From Xenopus tropicalis (Eukaryota > Chordata > Amphibia > Anura > Pipidae): a stretch of 64,000 nucleotides of DNA. Positions 34,886 through 47,378 of the stretch are shown piece by piece. The DNA lies in the NCBI RefSeq assembly GCF_000004195.4, contig NC_030678.2, positions 64,537,378-64,601,377 of the forward strand. Direction: 5' to 3'. Under the pieces are notes generated by a model, which worked only from the letters and a program-made list of their open reading frames with translations, ran no database searches and was not told where the DNA came from. Numbering within the stretch: position 1 is the stretch's first letter; the number at the start of each line of letters is the position of its first letter. The position numbers and the translations under genes are program-made.

Positions 34886-35039
34886 TACAGGTCTGATTAT
34901 AAAATGATAATGCTATTTGCACTGGTTTAGATTCTAATAAGAATCTAAATTAAATGAGAACTAAACCCTAAAAATGAACATAGCTAGAACTGCCATATTT
35001 AGGTTGGGTTGAAAAACCCAACATATTGTTCTTCGACTT

Positions 35040-37130
35040 CAGCTTATTCTTCCGCCTTTTCTTCTTCTTCTGCTTCTTCTTATTCTTAGCACCCTCCATT
35101 TTCTAAATGCTACTCCTCCTACAGTTTTAGGGGTACAACACCCAAACTCTCCACACTTCTTTGACCTATAGTGGAACAGGTTGCTTGTGTTTTTCTAAGT
35201 GATCCTGCCCGCCCCCCCTCTTTTTGTGGCGCCGCTCCGAATACCTCAATTTTCCCATTGACTTTGACAGGAAAGATTTTCAAACTGCTGCCACTCTTAC
35301 AGCTTTGAAGCTACACTCCCCAAACTTGAATAACATAATCATGGGGTCAGTCTGAATGAAACAGCAACATTTGTTGGATGACCCAAAGTGGGAGGGGCCA
35401 ACAGCAGCCAATCAAATTTCACCCATTGACTTTAATGGGGAAATTGATACTGCTGCCAATCTTACAGCTTTGAGGCTACACTCCCCAAATTTGAATCACA
35501 TAGTCAGCCTGAATGAAAATATGATGATTGTTGGATGCCCAAAAGTGGGCGGGGCAGTGAACCCGATTGTTGAATCTGATTTTACCTATTGACTTGGCAG
35601 AAATTTAACCTACTGCCATTCTCACAGTAATAACGTTGGGGTTATGCACCAACAGCCAATCAGATTTCACCTATAGAATTTTATTGGTTTGATGCCAAGG
35701 TTGCCAGACTTGCACAGTCAGTCATTGGGTGACTACATATTCAAGTTTTTTAAAAAATGGGCGAGCCACCAACAACTCCCCAAACTTTGCAGAGTTATGC
35801 ACCAGGTAACTGTGGTTCAAGATTAGGAAAAGTGGGCAGAGCCACCAACAGCCAATCAGATTTTACCTATTGACTTTCAATGGGGAAATTAAACCTGCTG
35901 CCATTCTCACAGTATTTACTCCAGGGTCCCCAAACTTTTCACAGGTGGTCACTAGGGGACTGCAGTTTTAGATTGAAGAACAGCCAATCAGATTTCACCT
36001 ATTGAATTTTATTGGTTTGAAGCCAGGGTTCCCAAACTTTGCACAGTCAGTCACTGGGTGACTACGTACTCAAGGTTAGAAAAAGTGGATGGGGCCGCCA
36101 AAAGCCAATCACATTTCTTTCATTGTTTTCAGTGGGGATTTTAACTGCTGCCATTCTCACATGTTTAAACTTTGCACAGTTTGTCACTGGGTGACTACAT
36201 TCTAAGTTTAGAAAAGTGGGCAGGGCCAACTGAAGCCAATCAGATTTCACCTATAGACTTCTTACATTTAAAGTTAAATTGCTGCCATTCTTTAATTATT
36301 AATACTAAGGTCCCAAAACTTTGCAGTGGAGCCACCACCCAAACTTTTGGGTGGAGTCACCAACAGCCAATCAGACTTCACCTATTGATTTTTTTTGGTT
36401 TAAATTTAAAATGCTGCCTTTCTCACACTATTTATGTCAGGGTTCCCAAACTTTGCACAGTCAGTCACTGGTTGACCACATATTCAGGGTTAGAAAAAGT
36501 GGTCGGAGTCACCAACAGCCAATCCATTTTCACCCATTAAATTTCATTGGTTTATATTTAAGCTGATGCCATTATTTAAGTGTTAATTCCAGGGTTGTTA
36601 AACTTTCCAAAGTTAGTCACTGGGTATTTGCGGTTCAACGTTAGAAAAAGTGGGCTGAGCCACCAACAGCCAATCACATTTCATCCATTGAATTTTATTG
36701 GTTTAAATTTAAAATGCTGCCATTCTCACACTATTAATGCTAGGGTGCCGTGCCCACTGTTTGTCACTGGGTGACTTCGAATCAAGGTTAGCAAACCAAC
36801 CACCAATCACAATTTACCTATTTTCCCTAAACTTTGCAAAGTTAATCACTGGGTAACTGAAGTGCCAGTTTAGAAAAAGTTGGTAGTGCCACCATCTGTC
36901 AATCAGATGTCACTTATTGACTTTCAGTGGGGAAATTTAAATTGCTGCCATTCAGACACTATTAAAACCAGGGTCCCCAAACTTTACACAGTAGTTTTTA
37001 CAATATAACTGTGGTACAAGGTCCAAGGGAAAAGTGGGCCGAGCCAACAACAGATCAGATTCTATTCAGTGACTTCACGTTTTTCAAACCAACATAAGGT
37101 TTGTTCTCAAACTTCCCTTTCTAGATTTAT
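35040..37130 (+). repeat. degenerate tandem array with recurrent AGCCAATCAGA boxes
   Basis: About twelve diverged units of 120-240 bp. Each has 'cagccaatcagatttcacc', 'ctgccattctcacag', 'cccaaactttgcacagt' and 'cactgggtgact' in the same order. Preceded by a TTCTTC-rich tract (35030-35090). Units vary in length and carry indels. Confidence 0.8.
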
Positions 37131-37164
37131 ATTGAACTTACTGCACCAGTTTCAGCATCTTTAT

Positions 37165-37472
37165 ACAGGTATGGGATCTGTTATCCGGGAACCTAATATC
37201 CAGAAAGCTCTATAGACTCTATTTTAATAATATAATTTAGATTTTTTCAATTGATTTCCTTTTTCTCTGTAAAAATAAAACAGTACTTTGTATTTGATCC
37301 AAACAAAGATATAATTAATCCTTACTGGATGCAAACTAATCCTATTTAGTTTATTTAATGTTTTATTGATTTTTTAATAGACTTAAGGTATGAAGATCCA
37401 AATTACGGAAAGACCCCTTATCCCGAATACCCGTGGTCCCGAGAATTCTGGATAACAGGTTTCTTTACCTGT
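37165..37472. mobile_element. MITE with ACAGGTATGGGATC ends, complete
   Basis: Left 'acaggtatgggatctgttat' and right 'ataacaggtttctttacctgt' are inverted; 'aattacggaaagacccctta' is a strong family marker. Fragments recur at 24225-24325 and 50775-50893. Confidence 0.75.
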
Positions 37473-38379
37473 AGTAGTGATGATCCAGACCTGTACAGTT
37501 GTTACTGGAGTTCTCCATCTTGGATTTTATCACATGCTCAGTTTGCTCTGGCAGCTGTTGGGAAACTAAGCTAGCAGAAAATAAGGTTTGTCTGTCAAAT
37601 AAGCTAAAGTTACAGGGTTGATTATTAAAATCTGATATTACAAGAACTACCAGAAAGTATTCCTGAAGAAAACATACATAAACAAATAGGCTTATACTTA
37701 ATAATATATTATTAAGCTTATGCTTTGCTTATGTAGCTGCCTTTAAGAGAGTAGCAAAGAACAATCTGTATATAGCCTCATTTCTAACTATGGCAACAAG
37801 AAGTAGAAATTATCTGTGGAAAACAAGAAGTTAAGTATTAGTGCAAGATCATAAGAAGCATTTTACACTCCATGATTCATTAAGTCCATATGGGACAAGG
37901 CTGAATTACAGCCTTAATTAATGAAGGTTTAAAGAGGTGTGGTTTTATTAATTGGACTTAATTTAAAAGGTGTGTAGGGTGAACATGGTGTACACTTTAT
38001 AACGGGCATGTCTGTCCGAAACATGTAGTGGTTGCACTAACAATAAAGAAATATTGCAGCATATAGTACTGCCTTCCTGCTTCCTCCATCATTTCTGTAT
38101 TTGTATTGGATTACTGTGCTTTGGGCAGGAGCACAGAGGCTAATCAAAGGAAACCCTATTCTGCCATACCTGCTGCTGCTGAATACTTCTTTGGTGTATC
38201 ATTTTTAGGGTTTAGTTTTCCTTTAAGGGCCCCTCTGAGATGTTCCAGCTCTTTCACCTTAGTTTCTGTGCTTGTCTGCGCTTGGGGATCTTGTCTGCTC
38301 TGTGATGTAGGGTTCTGATAACCCCCATCTAATGGATGGTGGGAGTAAAACAGCAGGTACTGGTCTGTGTGGGTTGGTT

Positions 38380-38965
38380 TCCTGTAGACTTCTATTTACA
38401 GCTTTTCACCCTCTCTGACTCTTACCAAGCAGTCCAAAAAAGCCAGCGTGTTATCTTGCACATCTTCCTGTGTAAACTTGATGTTGTGGTCCACTGTGTT
38501 GATGTGCTCAGTGAAAGTCTGTACCTCATGTGTGTGTATTTTAACCCAGATTCCATCCATGTATCGGAACCAATGATTGGGAGTGATTCCTTTTAAGCTA
38601 TCCAGGGCCTTTCTTTCCACTTCCTCCATGTACAGGTTTGCCACAATGGGTAAAACTGGCGATCCCATGGTGTACTTAAAATAGGTGGTACTTAGGCATA
38701 GGTTCAGTAAGGAATATACTTGCTCTGGGCTAAGCTTTGTTCTGTTGCCAAGGGTGTTGTCTTTAGCAACTGTTTTCTAGCTGTTTCAACTGCCTCTGTG
38801 ATGGGAATGTATGTAAAAACACCATGGTTTCTTCTGTGCCCAGTACCAACCCTTGGATTTTGTTTGTAAAATCCTGGGAGTTCTGGATCTGGGCTCTGTA
38901 TTTTCAACCAAAGGAGCTAGGGTGTTGGCTAGGTATTTTGCCACATTGTAGGTCACACAGTTAGA
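38380..38965 (-). pseudogene. Penelope-like retroelement RT relic
   Basis: On the reverse strand, an upstream frame reads IPITEAVETARKQLL (38704-38907) and the next reads MGSPVLPIVANLYMEEVERKA...HWFRYMDGIWVK (38396-38668). Together these are the palm and catalytic region of a Penelope-like RT. The catalytic box, normally Y-x-D-D, is YMDG here, so the second Asp is lost, and a frameshift separates the blocks. The GIY-YIG part is absent. It is dead. Confidence 0.75.
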
Positions 38966-39059
38966 AAAAGGACATAATAGGTATTACTAAACAAGGCAAT
39001 GATTTTTACTTTGAAAGTTGTACAACAGTTTGTGTGCAGTTCATTACCTGATAAAAAGC

Positions 39060-39240
39060 TGTAGGGAAGAAAGGCACAGGAGGAAACTTTGCGTGACTTC
39101 GGATTATCAAAGTGATGCAAAGGGCTTTCCATCTGTAAATTCTGTTGTTGCCAGTGGAAAGCCTTTTCAGAGCAGTTACTCGTCTGCGATAGCAGAGATC
39201 TATCGCTGGCGAGTAACTTGCTCCGTTGGTTCTTACCCTT
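39060..39240. mobile_element. hairpin MITE (gaggaaactttgcgtgactt)
   Basis: 'aaactttgcgtgacttcgg' ... 'gctttccatctgtaaattc' and 'gatagcagagatctatcgc' form local palindromes; typical small frog MITE. Ends approximate. Confidence 0.4.
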
Positions 39241-39914
39241 ATACTAAGGATACTAAAAAGCTAATTTTGCAAAAGAAATGTTTTAAAACATTACACTTTC
39301 AGCATTAAGTGGATTTCAAGCCAAATAAATTCAAGAATGTGAGCAAAAAAAATACATATGCATCCAGTGCCCACAAATAAACAATTTCTTTGAAAAAATA
39401 ACCCATTTTATATGAGAGAGGATTTCACTCTGTAGTCCTGTAGAGTTATGAATGTAAACTAAAGCCATTTTATTCTACAGAGCTAATCTGCTTTCTGCTG
39501 TGTAACCTGCACCATTTTGGATTGAATGGCTACCCCCATTGCTACACATCAGCATATTTATATAAGCTATAACTATTTCTGAAGCAAATGCACCAGTTTT
39601 ACTAGTCCAGGGTAAAAGCACACTATACAGCATGTTATAACCCTCTATACTGGTAATTTGACCGATACACATAGCATTACTTACCTGCATAAAAATAAGC
39701 AATAATATATTTGCAAATATTATAATGGTAATTGGGAACAAGCTAATATTAAGTAAAATGAGGTGAATGAAAAATAAAATAAGTGAAATAATAATTCAAC
39801 ATATTTAATTCAACAATTAAATATGAATAAACCTCCCTTATTAATACATCCACTATTACAATGAATTAACAACTAGTACATATGTAAACATAATTTAAAT
39901 TTAAACTAGTACAT
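39241..39914. other. AT-rich stretch with T2-like remnant
   Basis: 39480-39680 ('ctgctgtgtaacctgcacc', 'tttatataagctataac') resembles, in reverse, the 15708-16113 MITE family but lacks clear ends. No exon. Confidence 0.4.
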
Positions 39915-40046
39915 AAGTAAGCTTTATCAGAAAGGTCTGTGTAAACAGCCATAAGCACTCACAGAAAAGCTGCACTGAGTCCTCTATCAAAAGAAACTCA
40001 GGATATCTTGTCTCCTTTTTCAGTTAAAGAATCTTACCACACTAGA

Positions 40047-40083
<37 letters not shown>

Positions 40084-40510
40084 AGAGAGAGGGAGAAAGC
40101 TTCTAGGGCTCTGTTAAAGAATCTTACCAGAGAAACTGGCCTGTTAAAGAATGTTCAATAAACTTTTTTTCTTTTGCACCAAGTCCCTGAGTGTACGGTA
40201 CTCTTTCTCTCTCTCTCTCTAGATATATATATGAGTAAATATTGCATCTTTTTGTGATGATCTGCGTGCTTCCTCATAGATCACCTGACAGGAAGTAATG
40301 TAGTTCTGCCCATTTATTGGCTGATATGGCCTAACATGCATATGTGCCTTTGGTTTGTTTGCGTGCACTGTAAATTGTATGGTTACAGGAGAGGTAGGCC
40401 TATCATAGGGCCTCATACACAAGCAGATAAGCTGCTGAATTGGTCTGAAGGGCACATTTAGAATCTATTTCTGTTGTATGTTAAAAAAACAAAAATAAAT
40501 GCCCTATGAT
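39915..40510. mobile_element. T2-like fragments with TA and CT microsatellites
   Basis: 39920-40020 matches the 8911/11063 family ('agaaaggtctgtgtaaacag'). 40025-40460 matches the 62267-62863 family ('ttaaagaatcttacca', 'gatcacctgacaggaagta', 'atatggcctaacatgca'). (TA)n at about 40050-40081 and (CT)n at about 40202-40221 lie within. Confidence 0.55.
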
Positions 40511-42895
40511 TCAATGTTTTATGACAACAAAACAAAATTCTCCAAAGGGAATAATACTTTCACCAAGGGACAAAGAGAAATTGTTGATTTTCTTCTTGAC
40601 GAGGTGATATATTAAGTAAACCAGTTTCATGCAGTTTAAATTAAATTTTAAAAATTAATGAATGAGAGGGAGGACTGCTTGACAGAATCATGAGCTTGTC
40701 ACGTTTTTCTTTGTGAGCATTTACAGAACCAGTGTTAAAAATGAGTTTGAATACCTTGTGTAGGATGTTGGAATGTTGCAGTCTTTAGTGACAAATGACA
40801 TTGTTACAAGAATACAGTTTTTCTGCTATATGTAAGCTAGATATTAAGAGAATAGTTAAGACATAGGGCAGAAATTCTTAACCTATTATTTTGTTTATGA
40901 TTCTGTTTATGATGGGTCTTAACTCCCTGTAATTATTTTGAAACCAATTTTTGGGTTATGAAGCTTATTTCACAACAGGTTAAAAACCCTGTTGTAGAGA
41001 AATGTTGATCGAAATCTTGGCTGGCATACATATAAGTTGTGTGCCTTAGTGCCACACTGGAAAGCTGCTTGTGAATTTCCCTACACAGACAGGCACTGCT
41101 TCAGCTTGGAGCGCGTTTTGGCACAAAATGCATGCTTATGCGTTTCTGTGCCAAAATTCAATTTGGGTGTCTGCACCCAGGTTGCCTGTCAGAGACACAC
41201 ACAAGCAGATGCTAGTGGAGAACTTGTTTCTTGGACTTAGCCTGAGGAACATTCCAGTAGCCTAACGTGGGAACAGCCAAGACCTTGAATATGGATAAAA
41301 GCCTACAAAATTGCTAATGTGTACATGTCATAAAGGTTCACAAATAAGCCCAGGTACACATGCCATTATAGAAATATGCTTAGTAAAAACTGCAAGCTTG
41401 CTTGCCTAAGACAAAGTCATTATCAAGAGGGAAAGAGCATTTAAGAGCCCTGGGCTGAGACACAGGGCTCTGAGTTACATTTTACTATAAGCTTTAAATT
41501 GACATCTGCTGTATCTATATGTCAGTAAATTAGGTAAAATGCATTTTCAAAATGTCCTGCTATTGATATCTCCTTATAGGTATCACTCTTTTGTAAATTA
41601 GTGGTTACAGGATCTATTAACAGTTTTTTAATACACTTCTATGTGTAACTTATGAATATATTTTTGTGCTTGATTTATTATTTAGATACTGATACAGCTA
41701 ATTATACATGTTTTTTCCCTCCATAACAACAATTGATGCACATTGTTGCATGATGGTTTTGCTTTGTTAAAAGAGTGTCAGACCAGTTTTGTCTTGCAAG
41801 TTGGAAAGACATTCCTTTCTCTTGATTGCCAGGTTGTGGGCTGCTCAGAAAATTTCCCAACCCACGGGACAACAGATGTAAATTGTTCAATGAAGTGAAA
41901 CTTGTCCTTTGTATGAAAGGCCAGGGCTGGGGAGGAGAGCAGAAGCAGCAGCTTGGGGGAAATATAAACAAAGGGTAAACAGATGTGTCTCACCCTTGAC
42001 TGGGCTGTGACGATTGTAAAAGAAATACAAAAGGGGTGTGTGGAAGCACTCTGAGGCTACTTAAAGTATAAGTACATTATACTGGAAGTGCTACTGACCT
42101 GGCCAAATTTGCTTCAAACAAAAAAATATACTGATCATTACACATTCCTTGGCCCCCATTTCTTGGCGTGAACCCGCTCAAGTTCACACCAACAAATATT
42201 CCATTTAATACAAAACTGCTATTTCCACTGCTGAGTATTTTAACAATATATGTTTTATTGAACAGGAGACAATAAATGCTGTTCAAAAGCAGAATTAAAC
42301 AAGTACACAATAAAAATATAGTTTCAGCTGGTACATCGAGAGTCAAGGCATATCCAGTAGTATGCCTGTTGTACTAAACAGGAACAGTGGTCTGATGCAC
42401 AAGTAGCAAAGCGGGTAACATTTAGGTGGTAATTAGGATAATTATAGAAAGGGCTTACACTCACGACCTATGTTAGGATACATACAGTCTTCATATATTA
42501 AGATTAACAAAGGGAAAAACAGAGTGAAAGAACCAAGGTAAGGGGGTGAATATTATGCACATAAAATAATACACATGCAGACTACCAGAGGGGGGTTGTC
42601 AGAGGGGGTTGTCATTGTTGCAGCCTATTGTATTGAAGACGCATTTGAATGAGGGGTTATGGGCAGTATTGTAGAGCAGTGCCATGTAGAAACATTAACC
42701 TAAATTAAGTTGATTTCAGTGCACAGCAAAGTAGGGCATAACCTGACAAATCTAAAAGAGTGTAGGACCAACAGGACCAATGTACAGTTTATTCATATCG
42801 CAGGTGAGACTTTTTCTTGTTCTAAACTTAATCACAACTACTCATTAATATGCTTTTCTAGGCTTCCATTCAATGTTGACAGATAGGGGCACATT
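40511..42895. other. unassigned stretch, repeat-poor
   Basis: No exon, domain or repeat terminus recognised. One short CpG-containing patch at 41095-41190 ('ggagcgcgttttggcac') may be a MITE remnant. This is one of the longest repeat-poor segments upstream of nfasc and could hold a non-coding exon I cannot see. Confidence 0.35.
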
Positions 42896-43226
42896 CATCA
42901 AAGTACAAGTTTGAATCCCGAAATAGGTAAAATTCGGATTAAATACAATAATTTCTGATGATCGGAAATGTTGCGAAAATGCTTACGAAAAAATGTAAAA
43001 GTCACAATAATATCGCAATGGTGTTCCGAAAGTCGTGAAATTTTTGTATCAGAATGATTGTAAACTGTGGGAAACCTGTCTGTTAAATTTTTATTTAGTA
43101 CAAAAAAGTACAAAAAAGTTGCGCAAATTAACAAAAAAAATGCAGAAAATATGCACAGTTCTATAAATTAGAAAAAATATGATTTTTTTGTATTTGGACT
43201 CAATCGTACTTTGATAAATGTGCACC
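42896..43226. mobile_element. Harbinger-like MITE, ATA duplication
   Basis: GGGGCACATTCATCAAAG at the left and TTTGATAAATGTGCACC at the right, with ATA on both sides (42893-42895, 43227-43229). Interior words 'gcgaaaatgcttacg' and 'caatcgtact' place it with 31636-31966. Confidence 0.65.
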
Positions 43227-43229
43227 ATA

Positions 43230-45636
43230 GTGTACCTATAATATATAACTTAATGGGAACATGTTTCTGTACACTACCTATGGAACCAGTGTACATTTAG
43301 GGTAGTATTAGGGTACACTGGAGAATTACACTGTTAATTATTTGTGTTCTGAGCACATTTCTCTTAAGGAACTCACACAGGATTTTGGGCACAAATAACT
43401 TGTTAGTTGAGGGTATTCTCCTGAGCAAGATTTCTAAAATAATAAAAATGTTCCCAGTTTTTAGGTGCCAAATTTTTTATTTTTTAGGAAAGTCCGCTCA
43501 GGGAAAAAACCTTGACTAACAATTTATTTTTGCACGAAACCCTGTGACTACTTTAACTCGCATAGGGTTTCCTTTATGATTGCTTAATGTGGAAACAGCC
43601 ACATTTCATACAGGAGGTGACTGAAATATAACAAATATTTAGCATTAGCTTATTCACTTTACTGCAACTTTCTGTACTGACTGCAATTCTGTACTGACTA
43701 CAATTGACATACTATTGGTTGTGTTGCCTCTGAACAAATACAAGGCAAGCTACCAACCTCTACATCTAAGATTAGTAAAAGAAAAAAAACCTGATGTTTC
43801 ACTAGAAACATCATCTAATATATATAAAAGGTACCAAAATAATAATTCTTTTTTGGGATCGCTAGGATATGCCTCCATAAAAACAATGGTCCTCAAGCTC
43901 ACAGTTAGTATTCTCTGGAGAATAAAATAGTTTTGCTACTGAACATATTCTAAAATGGCCTTCAAATGATAGCTTTAGACAGAGACTAGTGTACCGATCT
44001 CTAGAATGACACTAGTTGCCATTATTGTGACCCAAGAGTACTACACCACTTACTGAAAGCAAAGATTCCCATACTTTGCTACACCCAAATATTTAACTTT
44101 GGTTCATTTTGCCACATACAAATATCATTCTGGATAATTTGGAACCTTTGCCTGTTTATCAGTTTATTGACAAGTGTGTATTGTCAACAACCAAAGCAGA
44201 TATCAAGTAAGCATTAAAATTTTACGAGTTTATTTTATACAACATTCATTTTGAGCAACTTTTATCTTATCTCTCCTCACATATATTGATCATAAATGCA
44301 ACTCTATGTAATTCATTTCTGGAGTTTTAGGAACAGGCCCTATTCCAAGCTTTTCTTAGCAATTTGGGTATTCATAATGACCTTATACCTGACCAACCCA
44401 ACATATGGCAGCCTCTAAGAATTGTTCATCTCAGAGCAGCAGGTGCTAGCAAAACAGCCTAATGGACCTCTAGCATGAGCTTTAACACAGTGACTTTGAT
44501 ATGTGATGTGTGTACCATATGGCTTACTAAGCAGATGGTCTGAGTGGAGAGCCCAAGGCTATGAACTAAACATGTGCAAATCAAGGGGGAGGGAGGAGTG
44601 TAGAAGAAAACTGAAAGTGATTGTTGTCAGCATAATGAATTAAGTATGTATAGTAATCAACACTAAAACCATCATGTGACTTTTATATATTTTATTGTAT
44701 TGGTATAGATATTCTTTGTAAGAAATGATATGTTTGTTATAAACGTGAGCAAAATATATTGTTTATGGATTGTTCAGTGGCTGAAAAGCTTAAAATATGT
44801 AAGTGATAATACTATTTTCTATACTGAGTATTTGTGTTTGAACAGTATGAAGTTGTGCCAGTAAACTACATTTTAGAGAATATTGTGTACGTGTGATATA
44901 AAATATACTAGGTATTTAACTGGAATATTTAATAATAATGTATTGATTTCAGTGCTCTACTGTGATCCCTATGTACCTTGTGCTTACCTACCAGAATTTC
45001 ACAGTGTTTTAGTACACGAACAGGTAATTGCCTAGTATTGTGGGGGATAGTCTTCTTACACCTGCCACTGGTTCTGGACCCTTTCCCCCCACTGCGGCCC
45101 CGGTAACCCCGCCGCCATTTTTGGGGGAGGTGGCGGCAGGGGGCGGGTCAAGTTGACCAGGTTGCCTAGTGCATATATATATATATACTGTCGAAGATAG
45201 TGAATGCAAATTCCGTTTACCCAGTTTCATCTGTGAAATCAAATCTGGGTGCTACTACAGAAATACTTAAAATACATTTACTGCACTCACAGGAGTAGTG
45301 AAATGGAACCTTTCTTAGTGTGTAACCAAAATGTTGGATTATTTTTTTTGATAAACCTTTTTAAATGTTTTCACTAGTCTTGTTATTGCAGTAAAAGTAT
45401 CTTTAAGTATTTGTACTGGCATCCAAACATTCTATTTTACAGATGAACTGCTATGTGAGTTCAGTGTGTGTGTAAATAGATAAGACAGACAGATAGATAG
45501 TGTACTTGTTGTTTCAGAATTTAACATTTAACATGCATAGACCATATTGATAAATATAAGTAATTGTTCAAAGTGAGATGTTTTTCTGTTTTTCTTTGTA
45601 ATATTTGCCTTAACCTTTTGATTCTATATTTTGCAG
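43230..45636. other. unassigned stretch upstream of nfasc exon
   Basis: AT-rich. 45020-45165 is GC-rich with an imperfect hairpin ('cgccgccatttttggggg', 'aggtggcggcagggggcgg'), probably a MITE; (TA)n at 45173-45187. The last 35 bp form the polypyrimidine tract and acceptor of the nfasc exon. Confidence 0.4.
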
Positions 45637-45689
45637 ATTTTCTAGAAAGGAGGTTAACGGTGATCCACTACTACTGTCTCGGAAGCAAC
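45637..45689 (+). other. nfasc: 5'UTR portion of nfasc coding exon 1
   Basis: Sequence between the TTTGCAG acceptor (ends 45636) and the ATG at 45690. It contains an in-frame open stretch but no upstream ATG within the exon itself. The acceptor is inferred from its polypyrimidine context (about 45600-45634); no transcript was available. Confidence 0.6.
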
Positions 45690-45759
45690 ATGCCATCATG
45701 TTTAGTCCTTCTCCTGCTCTTTCTCCACCTAGTCTGCACTATTAAAGTTCCACTGGACC
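45690..45759 (+). CDS. nfasc: neurofascin, signal-peptide (first coding) exon
   Basis: First coding exon of an L1CAM-family adhesion molecule that acts at the neuronal and axon-initial-segment/node surface. The acceptor AG is at 45635-45636 after a T-rich tract, so the exon runs from about 45637 with a 53-nt 5'UTR part. The ATG at 45690 has A at -3. The peptide MPSCLVLLLLFLHLVCT is a classic short signal peptide, followed by IKVPLD at the mature N terminus, resembling the short acidic/hydrophobic start before Ig1 in neurofascin and NrCAM. The donor GTGAGT follows at 45760, leaving one base of a split codon (phase 1). That phase fits both the microexon at 52873 and the exon at 62995. The reading frame stays open upstream of the ATG, so a longer N terminus is possible but would bury the hydrophobic core. 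The gene identity comes from the downstream exons. Confidence 0.82.
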
Positions 45760-46035
45760 GTGAGTTACAGCAAAATACTTCTGAAAAATATTAAATCTCA
45801 GTATTGGTTTTCATTGTATTTTTCACTGACTCACTCATTGGTGTATATTGAAGTTCAAAAAGTGAAGTTATAGCTCACAATTGTCTGTGAAGTTCCGCCA
45901 CTCTCCATTTATTTCTATGGCATACTGAAAGAGATATTTGACTAATTAATAAATACTCAAAAATCCCATAGAAATAAATATATAGTGGTGGAATTTCACT
46001 TTATCAGACTCTGGTGAGGTCTAACTTTACTCTTT

Positions 46036-46408
46036 GGGGCACATTTACTAATCCACGAATCCGAATCACGAATGGGAAAAAATCGTATCGGAAACGAAAA
46101 TTTCGGAAGATCGCAAATATCATGAAAATGCTTACGAAAAAATTGTATTAGTCACGATAATATCGTATTGGCAATTCGAAAGTCACAAAATTTTCGTACC
46201 GAACAATTGTAAACAGCGGTAAAACCTTTCCGATTTTTTCGTGCAAACGTCCGAAAAAGTCGTGCGGTGTATGAAAAAGTCGTGCGGTGTACGAAAAAGT
46301 CGTGCGGTGTACGAAAAAGTCGTGCGGACGCCCGAAAAAAATCGGCGAAAATACACTCGGAGCATTCGCATGAACGCTTGAGTGTTCGTGTTTTTGTAAA
46401 TGTGCCCC
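46036..46408. mobile_element. Harbinger-like MITE, complete
   Basis: GGGGCACATTTACTAATCC at the left and TTTGTAAATGTGCCCC at the right. The interior repeats 'gaaaaagtcgtgcggtgta' about three times and forms a long hairpin with 'ttttttcgtgcaaacgtc'. Flanked by TTT and TTA. Confidence 0.7.
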
Positions 46409-46410
46409 TT

Positions 46411-46770
46411 AGATAAATATGCCCACTTAAATGCTTTTTTCCAATGTGATTCACACTCATTTGACACAACTGTTAGGGTTAACTGCTAAACAGTTTTTTA
46501 TACATTAAGGGGCAGATTTATCAAAGAGTGAAATTAGAGATAACTACTAAAAAACACAAAGCATATTTATTTCACCCATTGCTAAATATGCTTCTAAAAA
46601 TCCCATAGAATTGAATAGAAAATGGGTTTTTCTGTAGTGAGCTCTAATTTTGCACTATGATAAATCTGCCCCTTAATGTATAAAAAACTGTTTAGCAGTT
46701 AACCCTAACAGTTGTGTCAAATGAGTGTGAATCACATTGGAAAAAAGCATTTAAGTGGGCATATTTATCT
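46411..46770. repeat. perfect 113-bp inverted repeat around a small MITE
   Basis: 46411-46523 and 46658-46770 are exact reverse complements over 113 bp; the spacer is 134 bp. The inner 16-20 bp of each arm is the MITE terminus GGGGCAGATTTATCA. The rest of each arm ('ccaatgtgattcacactcat', 'gttaactgctaaacag') lies outside that terminus. No matching target duplication was seen outside the arms. Confidence 0.92.
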
Positions 46771-47056
46771 GTATTTTTGAATTTTATAGGCATATCCTTG
46801 GGGTCAACTTTTATTTTGCTAGAAATACTATAAACAGTATTGTTTTTTTTCAGGACTAGATACTGTATATACTGGAGTATAAGCCGAGTTTTTCAGCCTC
46901 AAAAATGTGCTGAAAAATTCACCCTCGGCTTATACTCGAGTATATGGATTAGAAGTGTCTGTAAGTGATGTAAGTGTCTGGACTCTGTTGCGCACGCACC
47001 GCTCCCCCCCCTTGACGGACAGACGGACGGACGAACGTGCACGCGCGCGCTCACTC

Positions 47057-47325
47057 GCAGGAACAGATCAGTGCATATCGCTCGCAGGAACAGATCAGTG
47101 CAAGTCACTCGCAGGAACAGATCAGTGCATGTCGCTCGCAGGAACAGATCAGCGTATGTCGCTTGCAGGAACAGATTGGCGTATGTCGCGCAAAGGAACA
47201 GATTGGCGTATGTCGCGCGAAGGAACAGATTGGCGTATGTCGCGCGAAGGAACAGATCGGCGTATGTTGCGCGAGGGAACAGATCAGAGCATGTCACTCG
47301 CAGGTACAGATCAGCTACCTATCCT
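47057..47325 (+). repeat. 27-bp minisatellite, ten units
   Basis: 'gcaggaacagatcagtgcat' type units with exact 27-bp spacing from 47057 to 47300. CpG-rich for this region. All frames stay open because 27 is a multiple of three. Confidence 0.92.
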
Positions 47326-47378
47326 CCTAAGTTGTGCCTTTTCTACGTTCACACGCACCAGCGAGTGCGCTCGCAAAT

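Larger units (their letters stand above)
34950..38226. mobile_element. large TTAA-flanked T2-like block
   Basis: 'ttaaatgagaactaaaccct' at the left and 'agggtttagttttcctttaa' at the right are inverted, with TTAA at both ends. The interior contains the CCAAT-rich array (35040-37130) and a complete MITE (37165-37472). It may be one element with a long filler or a nest; the ends alone support the call. Confidence 0.5.

Noticed and set aside
38010..38050. Second hammerhead-like sequence (ctgtccgaaacatg) near the Penelope-like relic
   Set aside because: No CUGAUGA core, and its orientation is opposite to that expected from the retroelement.
47057..47325. Regularly spaced repeats considered as a CRISPR-like array
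   Set aside because: Contiguous minisatellite without unique spacers, in vertebrate DNA.
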